DNA of 64,000 nucleotides from Canibacter oris (GTDB lineage Bacteria > Actinomycetota > Actinomycetes > Actinomycetales > Microbacteriaceae), in the NCBI RefSeq assembly GCF_014197205.1, contig NZ_JACIFD010000003.1:62001-126000 (forward strand), given 5' to 3'. Below the pieces are notes generated by a model. The model was not told where the DNA came from and did not search any database. It worked only from the letters and a program-made list of their open reading frames with translations. Below, piece after piece: positions 36,443 to 45,552 of the stretch (its first letter is position 1; each line of letters opens with the position of its first letter). The position numbers and the translations under genes are program-made.

Positions 36443-37243
36443 TTGTCTGCTAAGCAGCATCCGGGTTTTAAAGGTGGTGACTTTTTAAAACTGCTCGGAA
36501 TCGGGGCAATCGCGGGCCTTTTTGGTGGTCTTTTCGGGCTTGGCGGCGGTGTCATTATTGTACCTGCGTTGGTGTTGCTCATGGGTTTCAATCAACGCCA
36601 GGCAGCTGCTACAAGCACCCTTGCGCTTTTACCCACCGCTGTTACCGGAGTTATCAGTTATGGTTTACACGGCGCCGTTGATTTCTCTGTGGGTTTGGCA
36701 TTAGCGCTGGGCATGATATTGGGTGCGCAACTTGGAACCAGACTGCTGCATCGTTTAAGTTTGCGCACCTTGGAGTGGTTATTTCTCTGTTTCTTACTTG
36801 CCGCAATAATTCTGCTCTGGGTTGTTGTCCCGGTGCGCGGTGCACAGCTGGAGATGTCATCTCTGGTATTCATTTCACTTATTGGTTTTGGGCTTATCCC
36901 AGGCATTGCTATGTCTCTGCTTGGCGTCGGGGGCGGGATTTTAGCAATTCCGGTTTTAATTGCAGGCTATGGAGCGAGTGATTTAGCTGCTAAAGGAAGC
37001 TCCTTGTTAATGGTTATTGTCGGTTCTACAACTGCTGCTATAAAACACCTGCGTGCCAAGTTGGTAGAGTCTCGTACTGCGCTTACAATTGGTTTGACCG
37101 CGGCGATGATAACGCCTTTTAGTGTGCAGTTAGCGGTACTAATGACACCGTTTATTTCTAATGCACTGTTCTCTGTTTTTTTAGCGGTGATTGCTACGCA
37201 GTATCTACGGCGGCTGCTGCGTCCGACAGCGGATGCTGATTGA
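36443..37243 (+). CDS. TauE/SafE-family permease
   Basis: 266 residues with about eight helices. The paired glycine-rich motifs GLFGGLFGLGGGVIIVPALV and GIAMSLLGVGGGILAIPVL mark the two halves of the sulfite/organosulfonate exporter family (PF01925). The start is TTG, 6 nt after AAGGAG. It is cotranscribed with pyrE by position (44-nt gap). The transported anion is unknown. Confidence 0.88.
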   Translation: MSAKQHPGFKGGDFLKLLGIGAIAGLFGGLFGLGGGVIIVPALVLLMGFNQRQAAATSTLALLPTAVTGVISYGLHGAVDFSVGLALALGMILGAQLGTRLLHRLSLRTLEWLFLCFLLAAIILLWVVVPVRGAQLEMSSLVFISLIGFGLIPGIAMSLLGVGGGILAIPVLIAGYGASDLAAKGSSLLMVIVGSTTAAIKHLRAKLVESRTALTIGLTAAMITPFSVQLAVLMTPFISNALFSVFLAVIATQYLRRLLRPTADAD

Positions 37244-37281
37244 TTGCCTGCTGGGCGCAATATTTTTAGTGGCTTATTTCA

Positions 37282-39912
37282 CTAATGGTTTAATTTTTTC
37301 GCTGGTGCCATCCGCCATACCGCAACCACTCTAACCAACAACCAAGCAACCAACCACACCACAACAGCCAACAACGCCCCAAACTCCGGCTCCACCCACT
37401 GCAACCCATACCACGCAGCCACACCCAACAACACCACAACCAACACAAAACGCGCCACCAACAACAACACCTGCCGCAACATAACCCGCCACTGCGGCTG
37501 CGCCAACATCTCATACGCAAAAACCACCCGCGCCTGCAAAATCCGCTGATAAAAACCAGCAGCAACAAACTGCAGATAAACAAGAAACGCTAACACCACC
37601 AAAACCATTACCGCCAACGGCAACAAAGACTCCAACACCAACCGCGACAGACTCAACTTAGAACCAGTCTCCCAAAACCAAATAGCAACCTGCACGAGAA
37701 CAAAAATAATCACCCCACACACTGCAGCTATCACGCTCTCCAATATTGAAATCCCAGTGATAGTACGCCGCGACCCAAACTTACTCGGCAACCGCTGCTT
37801 ATTACTGCGTGTAAAAGGTATCGCCAACAACACCGCTAACAACACCGCACCTACAACCAGCATGGTCTGCACCCTGGTCGCCGCAACGCTCAACACTACA
37901 CTGGCGACAGCCCCTATCACGAGACACACAAGCCCCAACCAGCTTTCCCGTAACGCCCAGCTCATACGCTGCACACCGTTATACCCAAGACTGCGCAACA
38001 GGGTTTGTGCCCGCACCCGCCCTGGCCGCACCAACAACATAATCACCACCAGCCCCAACACCACAAGAGCAAGCAAAATAATTCCTGCGGAACTTACAAC
38101 CGCAGCCGTTGTCGCAGCAGTCCACTGGTCAGCACCCAAAACAGTAAAAGTTTGAGTCACCCACCCAAGATCTCTAATCTCCTGCAACCCCTCAGGATCC
38201 GAAGTGCCGAAAACATAACCCGGCACCCAAAAAGACACCTCCTGCTGACTCGCACCAACCACCACTTTCGCACCCAAACCCAAAGCACGAATCCGCTGCG
38301 CAACCTTATCAATCTCAACCTGCGCAGCCTCCCTAGACAACCCCTCTAACCCAGCAACCCGCACCCGCACAGACGTAACAAAATCACCCTCAACCAACTT
38401 CTCAGCAGTGCTCAAAGACACAATAGCATCAGCCGACTCCAACACCAGACCCGCACCAGTACGAGAAGGCGCTAAAGTCTTACCATCCCTCGTCACCACC
38501 GGAGTGTTCTCGTACAACCCCAACGGCGTATACACATCAGCCACAGTCTTAGTCACCGGTTCATAACTACCAACAGCATACGGAGCAACACCAGGAGCAA
38601 ACCTAGTACCTACTTTTAAGTCAATTTCCTCTGCACTGCGATAATCACGCACATCACCAATTAGCTCCCCCGTTGGTTTATAATCGGGTGCTTTTTCCAT
38701 TATGTTCGTGATTTGTTTTGGCACTACTTCAAAACCCGGGGCACCATTCTCATCCACACGAGGTTTTAGAGTTAAAGCACCAGCTTCTATTCCTGCAAAG
38801 CCAAGTAAATCGGTGATTCCATGATAATTTTCAGTTTCTACGCTTGAACCTGGAAAAACAATATCCGCACCGAATACACCGAATGGTAAATATGACTCCG
38901 AGAGGTCTATTTCTGTTTCGCCGATTTCAACATATTCATCATCATCATTTTTCCGCTCAAACTTGGTTTTAATATAGTTTGCCGGATACGCCTTATTACT
39001 ATGAATATAAGGCACCAGCTCACTCTCAAACCCGTAATAGCCAAGCCTGGCAAAATCCTGCAGTTGCTTTACCCCGGGGAATTGATCTAGTTGCTGCGCA
39101 GCCGCGGGATGCGCCTTACTCCAAGCCTCATAATCCGCCGCAGACACAGCACCATTCACAGTAAAAATATCCTCAGCTTGCTGCAACCGCTGTAATGACT
39201 GCGTAAACTCACTTCCCTCACCCAAGAGTTTTATTTCAGCAACCGGATCAACAGCCGCGATTGAAGTAGTGGCAGTGGGCAATTGCAGAAATAGCAGCCC
39301 TACGCCTTCTGGGCGGGCATACCAGGCTGCTTCGCGTTTATAGTTGGTCCAAATTGCTTCAATACCTGCGCCTTCGCTACCGAAATTTACGTTGCCATAT
39401 TTCCCGTTCCATTCAGTGACGTCAATCTCAAAAATATTGGTTGTTTTACGCTCTACCCGCTCAGTAATACCATCCGAACTCGTCGCCACACTAGTCAAAC
39501 GAAAAGTTCGTTTTTTCTCAACCTCAAATTCTTGCCATGGAATTATGACATGATAAGGTCGCAACGGGTCGATCTGTGTCCCCACATAACCCAAAGGCGC
39601 AGCAACCTCCACACCCGCAACACCAGCAACCTCCGCAACCTTCTCCCTCGAAATCACAGGAGCCGCAACACCACCATAATTCGGATCCAAAAACGCTAAA
39701 TCAAACTCATTCCGCCCAGGAGACACCCGCTCCTCAAACTCTTTATCAGTCACCAAAATATCAAAAGCACCACGCCAATTACCCTCAAGCACCTCATCAG
39801 TAACAGAATTAGCACCCCGCACCAACAACTGCACCCCCGGCAACAACAACGCCACCACAAGCAAAGCCACAGTCAAAACACGTATCTGCTTCGGCGCAAC
39901 ACTCTTACTCAC
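37282..39912 (-). CDS. MacB/FtsX-type ABC transporter permease
   Basis: 876 residues. One helix at about 10-30, a large extracellular region (about 35-590), then about seven hydrophobic segments to the C terminus (first near 595-620 in an AVVSSAGIILLALVVLGLVV context). This matches FtsX-like permeases, which move peptides or lipids rather than small solutes. The coding strand is strikingly G+T-rich, most of all at both ends of the gene, unlike neighbouring genes, which suggests transfer. It overlaps the ATPase gene by 4 nt. The adjacent lanthionine-synthetase remnant suggests peptide export or self-immunity as the original role. Confidence 0.82.
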   Translation of the reverse strand: MSKSVAPKQIRVLTVALLVVALLLPGVQLLVRGANSVTDEVLEGNWRGAFDILVTDKEFEERVSPGRNEFDLAFLDPNYGGVAAPVISREKVAEVAGVAGVEVAAPLGYVGTQIDPLRPYHVIIPWQEFEVEKKRTFRLTSVATSSDGITERVERKTTNIFEIDVTEWNGKYGNVNFGSEGAGIEAIWTNYKREAAWYARPEGVGLLFLQLPTATTSIAAVDPVAEIKLLGEGSEFTQSLQRLQQAEDIFTVNGAVSAADYEAWSKAHPAAAQQLDQFPGVKQLQDFARLGYYGFESELVPYIHSNKAYPANYIKTKFERKNDDDEYVEIGETEIDLSESYLPFGVFGADIVFPGSSVETENYHGITDLLGFAGIEAGALTLKPRVDENGAPGFEVVPKQITNIMEKAPDYKPTGELIGDVRDYRSAEEIDLKVGTRFAPGVAPYAVGSYEPVTKTVADVYTPLGLYENTPVVTRDGKTLAPSRTGAGLVLESADAIVSLSTAEKLVEGDFVTSVRVRVAGLEGLSREAAQVEIDKVAQRIRALGLGAKVVVGASQQEVSFWVPGYVFGTSDPEGLQEIRDLGWVTQTFTVLGADQWTAATTAAVVSSAGIILLALVVLGLVVIMLLVRPGRVRAQTLLRSLGYNGVQRMSWALRESWLGLVCLVIGAVASVVLSVAATRVQTMLVVGAVLLAVLLAIPFTRSNKQRLPSKFGSRRTITGISILESVIAAVCGVIIFVLVQVAIWFWETGSKLSLSRLVLESLLPLAVMVLVVLAFLVYLQFVAAGFYQRILQARVVFAYEMLAQPQWRVMLRQVLLLVARFVLVVVLLGVAAWYGLQWVEPEFGALLAVVVWLVAWLLVRVVAVWRMAPAKKLNH

Positions 39913-40538
39913 AGCCTCACCACCCTGTCAGCAATCCGCAACAACACCTCATCATGCGTACCCAACACAATCGCAACACCACGCGCCTTAGCTTCCTCTA
40001 ATAAACCAGCTACTGCTTGTGCCGCAACAATATCAAGCGCTGAAGTTGGCTCATCTAGAATTAGTATTTCCGCCTGCTTAGCTAAAGCTCTCGCAACCTG
40101 CACTCGCTGCCGCTCCCCGCCAGACATTACTTTAACCAAAGATTTTTCTCGCCCGCCTAACCCCAGCGCACCCAAATACTCTTTGGCTGCGGTCTCGTCA
40201 GCGCCCCCCAACTTCACATTCTGCAGCGCAGTAAGACTATCTAAAACCTGCACCTCCTGCGAACACACACCAAATTTTTCACGGCGCATAGTCTGCCTTT
40301 TACTCTCAGACAAACCCGCAACATCATCTCCGTACCAAGAAACGGTTCCGGAGGTCGGTTTCTGAAACCCGTATAAAATATTCAACAGTGATGACTTCCC
40401 AGAGCCGCTGCGGCCCGACAAAACCACAACCTCGCCAGGCGCAACGTCAAGATTCAAATCAGATACAATCTCCTGCTCATGATCTTGCTGCTTATACTTA
40501 ATGCAAACATCTCTTAATTGGAGTAACGCTTCACTCAT
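39909..40538 (-). CDS. MacB/LolD-type ABC transporter ATPase
   Basis: 209 residues, a compact ATPase. Walker A GRSGSGKSS, signature MSGGERQRVQVARAL and Walker B ILILDEPTSALD are intact. It pairs with the FtsX-type permease downstream, overlapping by 4 nt, and itself overlaps the upstream remnant gene by 8 nt. AAAGG lies about 9 nt before the ATG. Confidence 0.9.
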   Translation of the reverse strand: MSEALLQLRDVCIKYKQQDHEQEIVSDLNLDVAPGEVVVLSGRSGSGKSSLLNILYGFQKPTSGTVSWYGDDVAGLSESKRQTMRREKFGVCSQEVQVLDSLTALQNVKLGGADETAAKEYLGALGLGGREKSLVKVMSGGERQRVQVARALAKQAEILILDEPTSALDIVAAQAVAGLLEEAKARGVAIVLGTHDEVLLRIADRVVRL

Positions 40539-41010
40539 TGCAATAACCTTTCAACTCGCAGAACAAAGGATTACCAACATCGGCACCTAACAAAATTTTC
40601 GATGCCGCAAAAAGCACTCCGGCACGGCCAACCATAAAACCATCACTCAGACATAAATCAGAATCAACCAAAGCACTCAAACAGTTCTTAAGAACTTCTT
40701 TACCCTCAACAAATGCGGGGCTATCTGTGTTAAACAACGCTAACAACCTCCCAGATAACCCATGGCAAACTGTTAAATCTTCTGGCAAATCCTCAGCTAA
40801 CACAGATTCTGTCTCTCTTAGATAGAAATGATGCGCCGTACCTCCAATAAGTTCTGCTATCGGCTGGAGTGATTCAGACCCACCTTCAGAACCGTGGCAC
40901 CACGCAGACATATTTAGCAGATTACCTTTGGCTGATCTGCGCCATTTTTGCTGAGCATCATCGTATAAAGATTTTGCGATTCCCACGCTTCGGTAATCAA
41001 TTTTTGCTGT
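40531..41010 (-). pseudogene. Truncated lanthionine synthetase (LanC/LanM cyclase) remnant
   Basis: The frame is open from 41010, with the first start codon GTG at 40986 (151 residues). It carries the C-terminal half of a LanC-type cyclase: AWCHGSEGG and TVCHGLSG give the three zinc ligands (Cys30, Cys74 and His75 from GTG), and LSDGFMVGRAGV is the late conserved block. Complete LanC proteins have about 400 residues and LanM about 1000, so the N-terminal half of the toroid is missing. No ribosome binding site precedes the GTG. The zinc site is intact, so a recent deletion or an unusual minimal protein are both possible; decay is more likely. Confidence 0.72.
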
Positions 41011-41016
41011 TTATCT

Positions 41017-41067
41017 TTACAGCTCCACCATCGCAGGCTGCTCTTTCTCTAACAATGCGGTGTTCAC
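41017..41067 (-). CDS. 16-residue leader-like reading frame
   Basis: The frame starts with GTG 5 nt after AAAGGAGGG, the best ribosome binding site in this patch, and encodes MNTALLEKEQPAMVEL before TAA. It may be the original 5' end of the truncated synthetase gene, a remnant RiPP precursor leader, or a coupling leader. It lies 7 nt before the open remnant frame, in a different frame. No homologue is known to me. Confidence 0.4.
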   Translation of the reverse strand: MNTALLEKEQPAMVEL

Positions 41068-41091
41068 GATACCCTCCTTTGAATATCATAA

Positions 41092-41114
41092 AATTTAAGC
41101 ACCGTGCTTAAATT
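41092..41114. promoter_or_regulatory. 23-bp perfect palindrome in the promoter of the ABC/remnant operon
   Basis: AATTTAAGCAC and GTGCTTAAATT flank one base. On the minus strand TTTAAG (possible -35) lies in the palindrome, and TATGAT (possible -10) follows 16 nt later, just before the ribosome binding site at 41073-41081. A dimeric repressor bound here would cover the promoter. No regulator gene is adjacent. Confidence 0.6.
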
Positions 41115-41189
41115 GACTTAATCATACACCCCACAAAACTACAAGCTCAATAAAAAACCTTAAAAAATTCACTAATCAGCATAAAACAT

Positions 41190-42185
41190 ATGACACAGAG
41201 CTTAAAGCCTCAGCCCCTCCCCGCGCGCGGCGGCCTGCACCCCATGCGAGTAGGCCGCAAACTAAAAATTTCTGAAGCACGCGCCCTAGAAATGTCACTT
41301 GGGGCGTGGATCTGCGCAAACGTTCCAAAACTTACCGTGGCTGAGCTCGAAGCCGCTTTCGCGCACGGCGATGTGCTGACCGCAGCCGGCGAAAAACTCA
41401 CCTGGGATACCCCGGCATCAGTGCTGCAGCGCCCCGTTTTCATGTATCGCAAAGCTGCTGATGAAGACGGCAATCTGCCCGAAATCCCGATCGTGCATCA
41501 GGGCGATGGCTGGCTGGTTGTTAATAAACCGCAAGGCCTGGCCACGATGCCGCGCGGCGCTTACGTGGCGCGCACCGTCACCGTTGCGCTGCGCCGCCAG
41601 CTAAACAATCCTGATTTGACGCCGGCGCACCGGCTCGACCGCGCCACCGGCGGGCTACTGCTATTCACCGCACGCCGTGAATTGCGCGGCGCATATCAAG
41701 AAATGTTTGCGCGCCGCGAGGTGCAGAAAACCTATCAGGCGGTGGCTGATCCACTGCCCCTAAAATTTGTGGCACACCCGCTGCACACTCCGCTAACAGT
41801 TTTAACTGACCCGCCAGAAAAACCGGGATGGGTGCGGGTCACTAGCCGCATTGAAAAGGAGCACGGGGTGATGGCGGCGCAAATTGTGCCCGGGGAGCCG
41901 AACGCACTCACCTATCTCAGGCCAACCGCTGCGCGGGTGCGGCTTGCGGGGCGCGAGTTTGTGGCCTATGAGGTGACACCGCACACCGGCAAAACTCACC
42001 AGATTCGATTGCATTTCGCGGCGCTCGGCATCCCGCTCGTGGGCGATCCGCTGTATCAGGGCTTTAATGCGGCACCTTTCGAGGTGGATCAGCCCCCCGC
42101 CGGCACCACCAGCCTGCAGCTAACCGCGACCGGACTCGATTTCACAGACCCACAAACTGGTGAGGCCGTCACCATCAGGCTGTGA
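41190..42185 (+). CDS. RluA-family pseudouridine synthase
   Basis: 331 residues. The catalytic motif is HRLDRATGGLLLF, preceded by WLVVNKPQGLATMPRG and followed by HTGKTHQIRLHFAALGIPLVGDPLY. The N-terminal 90 residues may be a degenerate S4-like RNA-binding domain. It likely modifies 23S rRNA; the position cannot be predicted. The start codon has no clear ribosome binding site. Confidence 0.9.
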   Translation: MTQSLKPQPLPARGGLHPMRVGRKLKISEARALEMSLGAWICANVPKLTVAELEAAFAHGDVLTAAGEKLTWDTPASVLQRPVFMYRKAADEDGNLPEIPIVHQGDGWLVVNKPQGLATMPRGAYVARTVTVALRRQLNNPDLTPAHRLDRATGGLLLFTARRELRGAYQEMFARREVQKTYQAVADPLPLKFVAHPLHTPLTVLTDPPEKPGWVRVTSRIEKEHGVMAAQIVPGEPNALTYLRPTAARVRLAGREFVAYEVTPHTGKTHQIRLHFAALGIPLVGDPLYQGFNAAPFEVDQPPAGTTSLQLTATGLDFTDPQTGEAVTIRL

Positions 42186-42342
42186 TCAGCGGCTGTCAGC
42201 CAAGGGCCTCGTTTGCTGACCGCGCTGCTTGCGCGTTTAAGGTTGCACATCTTTATGCAAGGCAGAGTATTATTAGGAAATCAACGATTAATCTGATCTG
42301 ATTCCGCCGGTGTTTGCGCCTGCGGATGGCGAGGAGCGCACG

Positions 42343-44076
42343 GTGGCTCACAAATTGCACACCAGCCAGGCAGCTATTCCCTACTATCATGACGCTGCCG
42401 CGATGTTTGCCGGGCTCGGTGGCACCAGCCGTGACGACACGGTGCTGCTCGAAAGCGCTGACATCACCTCCAAGGCGAGCACTAACAGCCTCGCAATTAT
42501 TCAGGCGTGCCTGCGCGTTACCTGCTCAGTGCAAACCGTGGAGGTTATCGCGCTCACCGCTGTCGGCGAGGTTTTGCTCGCTGATTTAGTGGCACAGTTT
42601 GCGCATAACCCCGCGGTTACAGTGTCGCAGCACGCCCTGTCAGAAGGCGGGTTAAGCGGTGCGCGGTTTATGATTCACCCCCCGCATCACATTGATGAGC
42701 GGCAACGGCTGCTGGCCCTGAGCAACATTGAGATTGTGCGGGCGCTGTATCAGCGAGCGCCTTACAGTGGGTCGCGGTTACCGCTGCTCGGCGGCGGTTT
42801 TGCCTTTGATTACGTTGCGAGCTTTGAGCAGTTGCCGCAGGTTGCGGCGGGACCAAATAGCTATCCTGATTACCAGTTTGTGGTGGCACAGCAGCTGTTG
42901 GCGGTGGATCATCTAACCCAACAGGCAACGGTCGAGGTTTTAGGGTTTGACGTGGCTGATACTGCCGCCCAGCTGGCTGAGATTGCCGCCGCGTTGCAGG
43001 GTGAGTGGTGGCAGCTTGCTGCTGCAACAGCAACCGCGGCAGAGTCGGCGGCCCCTGGAGCTGCGGAGGGGGTGGATCCGGCGGCGGCTGTACAGAATGC
43101 AACTGTGCTGCAATCCCCGGGCGTGATTACAGCTACCGCTCTCACAAGCGATGCTGTCTTCTGCGATCAGGTGCGACAGATGCAGGAGCAGATTCGCATC
43201 GGCAACGCCTATCAGGTGGTGCCGGCACGCGGTTTCGAGATTGCCTGCCCTGACGCTTTTGCTGCATATTTGGAGCTAAAGCGCTCTAACCCCAGCCCGT
43301 ACATGTTTTACCTGCGCTCGCACAGTATCAGTGACACTGGCGCAATCGACACGGACGCCACGAGTGGTGACACCGCCACGACCGCCGCGGCTGCAGCCGC
43401 CACTGGGTTTGAGCTGTTTGGCGCATCCCCAGAGTCGAATCTAAAGTTTGACCCGACAGATCGCAGCGTGCAGCTCTACCCTATCGCCGGCACCCGGCCG
43501 CGCGGGCTGAACCCTGACGGCAGCATTAATCACGAGCTTGATATCCGCGCCGAACTGGCGATGCGCACCGACGCAAAAGAGCTCGCGGAGCACACTATGC
43601 TAGTTGACCTGGCCCGCAATGATCTGGCCCGGGTTGCGGTGCCAAAAACTCGCAAAGTTGCTGATTTGCTGCAGGTGGATCGCTATTCGCGGGTGATGCA
43701 CCTCGTCAGCCGTGTCACAGCCACGCTACACCCCGATTTTGATGCGCTTGACGCCTATCGCGCGTGCATGAACATGGGCACTCTGACCGGCGCTCCGAAG
43801 CTGAAGGCGATGGAGCTGATCCGTGAATTAGAGGGCACTCGTCGCGGTTCTTACGGCGGGGCGGTTGGCTATATTCGTGGTGATGGCACCTTTGACACCG
43901 CTATTGTGATTCGTAGCGCGCTGGTGCAGCGGGGCTCCGCTATCGTGCAGGCCGGCGCCGGAGTGGTGCGTGATTCCGCACCGCAGGCAGAGGCTGATGA
44001 GACCGTGCACAAGGCTTACGCGGTGCTGCACGCAATTGCCGCGTCACAAGCGAAAACCTTGGAGATTATACGATGA
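42343..44076 (+). CDS. trpE: Anthranilate synthase component I
   Basis: About 577 residues. It makes anthranilate from chorismate with TrpG. LLESADITSK near the N terminus is the tryptophan feedback site of the enteric/corynebacterial TrpE type. Catalytic landmarks are KRSNPSPYMFYL, FGASPES, PIAGTRPRG, MLVDLARNDLAR, MNMGTLTGAPK and GSYGGAVGY. Two Ala/Thr-rich inserts (about residues 230-255 and 338-358) make it longer than the usual 500-520. GTG at 42343 is chosen because GAGGAG lies 6 nt upstream; an upstream GTG at 42310 has none. It overlaps trpG by ATGA. Confidence 0.94.
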   Translation: MAHKLHTSQAAIPYYHDAAAMFAGLGGTSRDDTVLLESADITSKASTNSLAIIQACLRVTCSVQTVEVIALTAVGEVLLADLVAQFAHNPAVTVSQHALSEGGLSGARFMIHPPHHIDERQRLLALSNIEIVRALYQRAPYSGSRLPLLGGGFAFDYVASFEQLPQVAAGPNSYPDYQFVVAQQLLAVDHLTQQATVEVLGFDVADTAAQLAEIAAALQGEWWQLAAATATAAESAAPGAAEGVDPAAAVQNATVLQSPGVITATALTSDAVFCDQVRQMQEQIRIGNAYQVVPARGFEIACPDAFAAYLELKRSNPSPYMFYLRSHSISDTGAIDTDATSGDTATTAAAAAATGFELFGASPESNLKFDPTDRSVQLYPIAGTRPRGLNPDGSINHELDIRAELAMRTDAKELAEHTMLVDLARNDLARVAVPKTRKVADLLQVDRYSRVMHLVSRVTATLHPDFDALDAYRACMNMGTLTGAPKLKAMELIRELEGTRRGSYGGAVGYIRGDGTFDTAIVIRSALVQRGSAIVQAGAGVVRDSAPQAEADETVHKAYAVLHAIAASQAKTLEIIR

Positions 44077-44720
44077 CTCACGTGGTGCTTATCGACAACC
44101 AAGACTCTTTTGTTTACAATCTGGTTGACACTTTCGCGGTGGGCGGTTATCGCACCACGGTGCTGCGCAACACTGTCAGCGTTGCTGAGGTGCTTGCCGC
44201 GAAACCTGACCTGATTTGCCTCTCTCCCGGGCCTGGACACCCCGCAACGGCCGGCAACATGATGGAGCTTGTCGCCGCCGTGCTCGGCAAAATCCCTATT
44301 TTAGGGATCTGCCTCGGGTTTCAGGCGCTGTTGGAGCATTTTGGTGGATCAGTCCGCCCGGTTGGTCCGGTGCACGGGGTCACAGACAACATGACCTTAA
44401 CCCCGGCGGGGATGGCGGCTGAGCTGTTTCAGGGTTTGACCGTCGACGCGGCCCCGGATGCTACCACCGCTGGGCGCCTGGTGCCGGTAGCGCGTTATCA
44501 CTCGCTCGGCTGCACCCTGGATGAAACCCCGTCACAGCTGGTGCCGCTGGGCTACACTGCGACCGCAGTCGGCGAGGTGGTGATGGCGGCGAGCACCACT
44601 GACCAAATGGCACTGGGACTGCAGTATCACCCGGAGAGCGTTTTAAGCCCGGCCGGGCCGGTGATGCTCGATCGGGCTATCGCCATGCTCACGGCAGCTT
44701 CCTCCCGCGGCGGTGCCTAA
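44073..44720 (+). CDS. trpG: Anthranilate synthase glutamine amidotransferase
   Basis: 215 residues. It supplies ammonia to TrpE. The nucleophile Cys is in LGICLGFQALLEHFGG and the catalytic His/Glu in LQYHPESVL; SPGPGHP forms the oxyanion strand. It overlaps trpE by 4 nt. It is not fused to TrpD as in enteric bacteria. Its stop is 7 nt from the stop of the convergent trpA, with no terminator hairpin between. Confidence 0.94.
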   Translation: MTHVVLIDNQDSFVYNLVDTFAVGGYRTTVLRNTVSVAEVLAAKPDLICLSPGPGHPATAGNMMELVAAVLGKIPILGICLGFQALLEHFGGSVRPVGPVHGVTDNMTLTPAGMAAELFQGLTVDAAPDATTAGRLVPVARYHSLGCTLDETPSQLVPLGYTATAVGEVVMAASTTDQMALGLQYHPESVLSPAGPVMLDRAIAMLTAASSRGGA

Positions 44721-44727
44721 ACCATAA

Positions 44728-45552
44728 TCACTCAGGCGCTGCGGTGAGCTTGGTGGCGGCTTTCATCTGCGCCACAAAGTTTGCGATTTTAGGCAGTAAC
44801 GTAGCTTCCTCGGCGTGCTGTTCAATAATAGCGGTAATGGCAGAACCGGTAATTGCCCCTGCCGCACCCGCCGCGAGCGCATCCGATACGTGTTGCGGTG
44901 TCGAAATTCCGAAGCCTAAAAGCAGCGGCGCTCCCCCGAAACGCTTAATGTTCTGCACGGTTGCGGCAAGTCCGGTGGTGCGGGCTTCCCGCTCGGTGCC
45001 GGTCACACCGTCTCGCGAGACCCCATAGATGTACCCGCGGGAGTGCGCTGCCACCCCAGCAAGTGTCTGCTCGCTCGCCTGCGGCGGAGCAATAAAAATC
45101 GGAGCGATGTCGGCTGCTGCTGCTGCGGTCACAAACGAGGCGCTCTCTCGCACCGGCACATCAGGAATCAAAATTGAGTCTGCTCCGGCTGCTTTGAAAT
45201 CCCGGTAAAACTCTGCAATACCGCGCGCGAAAGCAACGTTGCCGTAAACCAGCATTCCGATTGGGATGTCTGGAAACTCTTCCCGAATCTGTCGCACCAG
45301 CTGCAGCGAGCGCTTAACTGTGATGCCCTGGGTGAGCGCTCTCACGTGTGATTTGGCGATGGTGGGGCCGTCTGCCACCGGGTCAGAAAAGGCAACTCCC
45401 AGCTCTAGCGCGTCAGCTCCGGCTGCCACCACGGTCCGCACAATTTCCAAAGACAGTTCGGCGGTGGGGTCACCGAGCATCAAAAACGGCACAAAAGCGC
45501 CGCAGTTTTCTGCGGTAAGCCGCTGAAACATGGTGTCGTAGCGGGTACTCAT
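44728..45552 (-). CDS. trpA: Tryptophan synthase alpha chain
   Basis: 274 residues. It releases indole from indole-3-glycerol phosphate. [29 protein letters not shown] (catalytic Glu and Asp) and [13 protein letters not shown] are diagnostic. AAAGGAG precedes the ATG, which overlaps the trpB stop by 4 nt. Last gene of the leftward trp unit. Confidence 0.95.
   Translation of the reverse strand: MSTRYDTMFQRLTAENCGAFVPFLMLGDPTAELSLEIVRTVVAAGADALELGVAFSDPVADGPTIAKSHVRALTQGITVKRSLQLVRQIREEFPDIPIGMLVYGNVAFARGIAEFYRDFKAAGADSILIPDVPVRESASFVTAAAAADIAPIFIAPPQASEQTLAGVAAHSRGYIYGVSRDGVTGTEREARTTGLAATVQNIKRFGGAPLLLGFGISTPQHVSDALAAGAAGAITGSAITAIIEQHAEEATLLPKIANFVAQMKAATKLTAAPE

Noticed and set aside
42186-42342. 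Possible trp leader peptide and attenuator before trpE
   Set aside because: No short frame with tandem Trp codons and no paired terminator/antiterminator stems seen.
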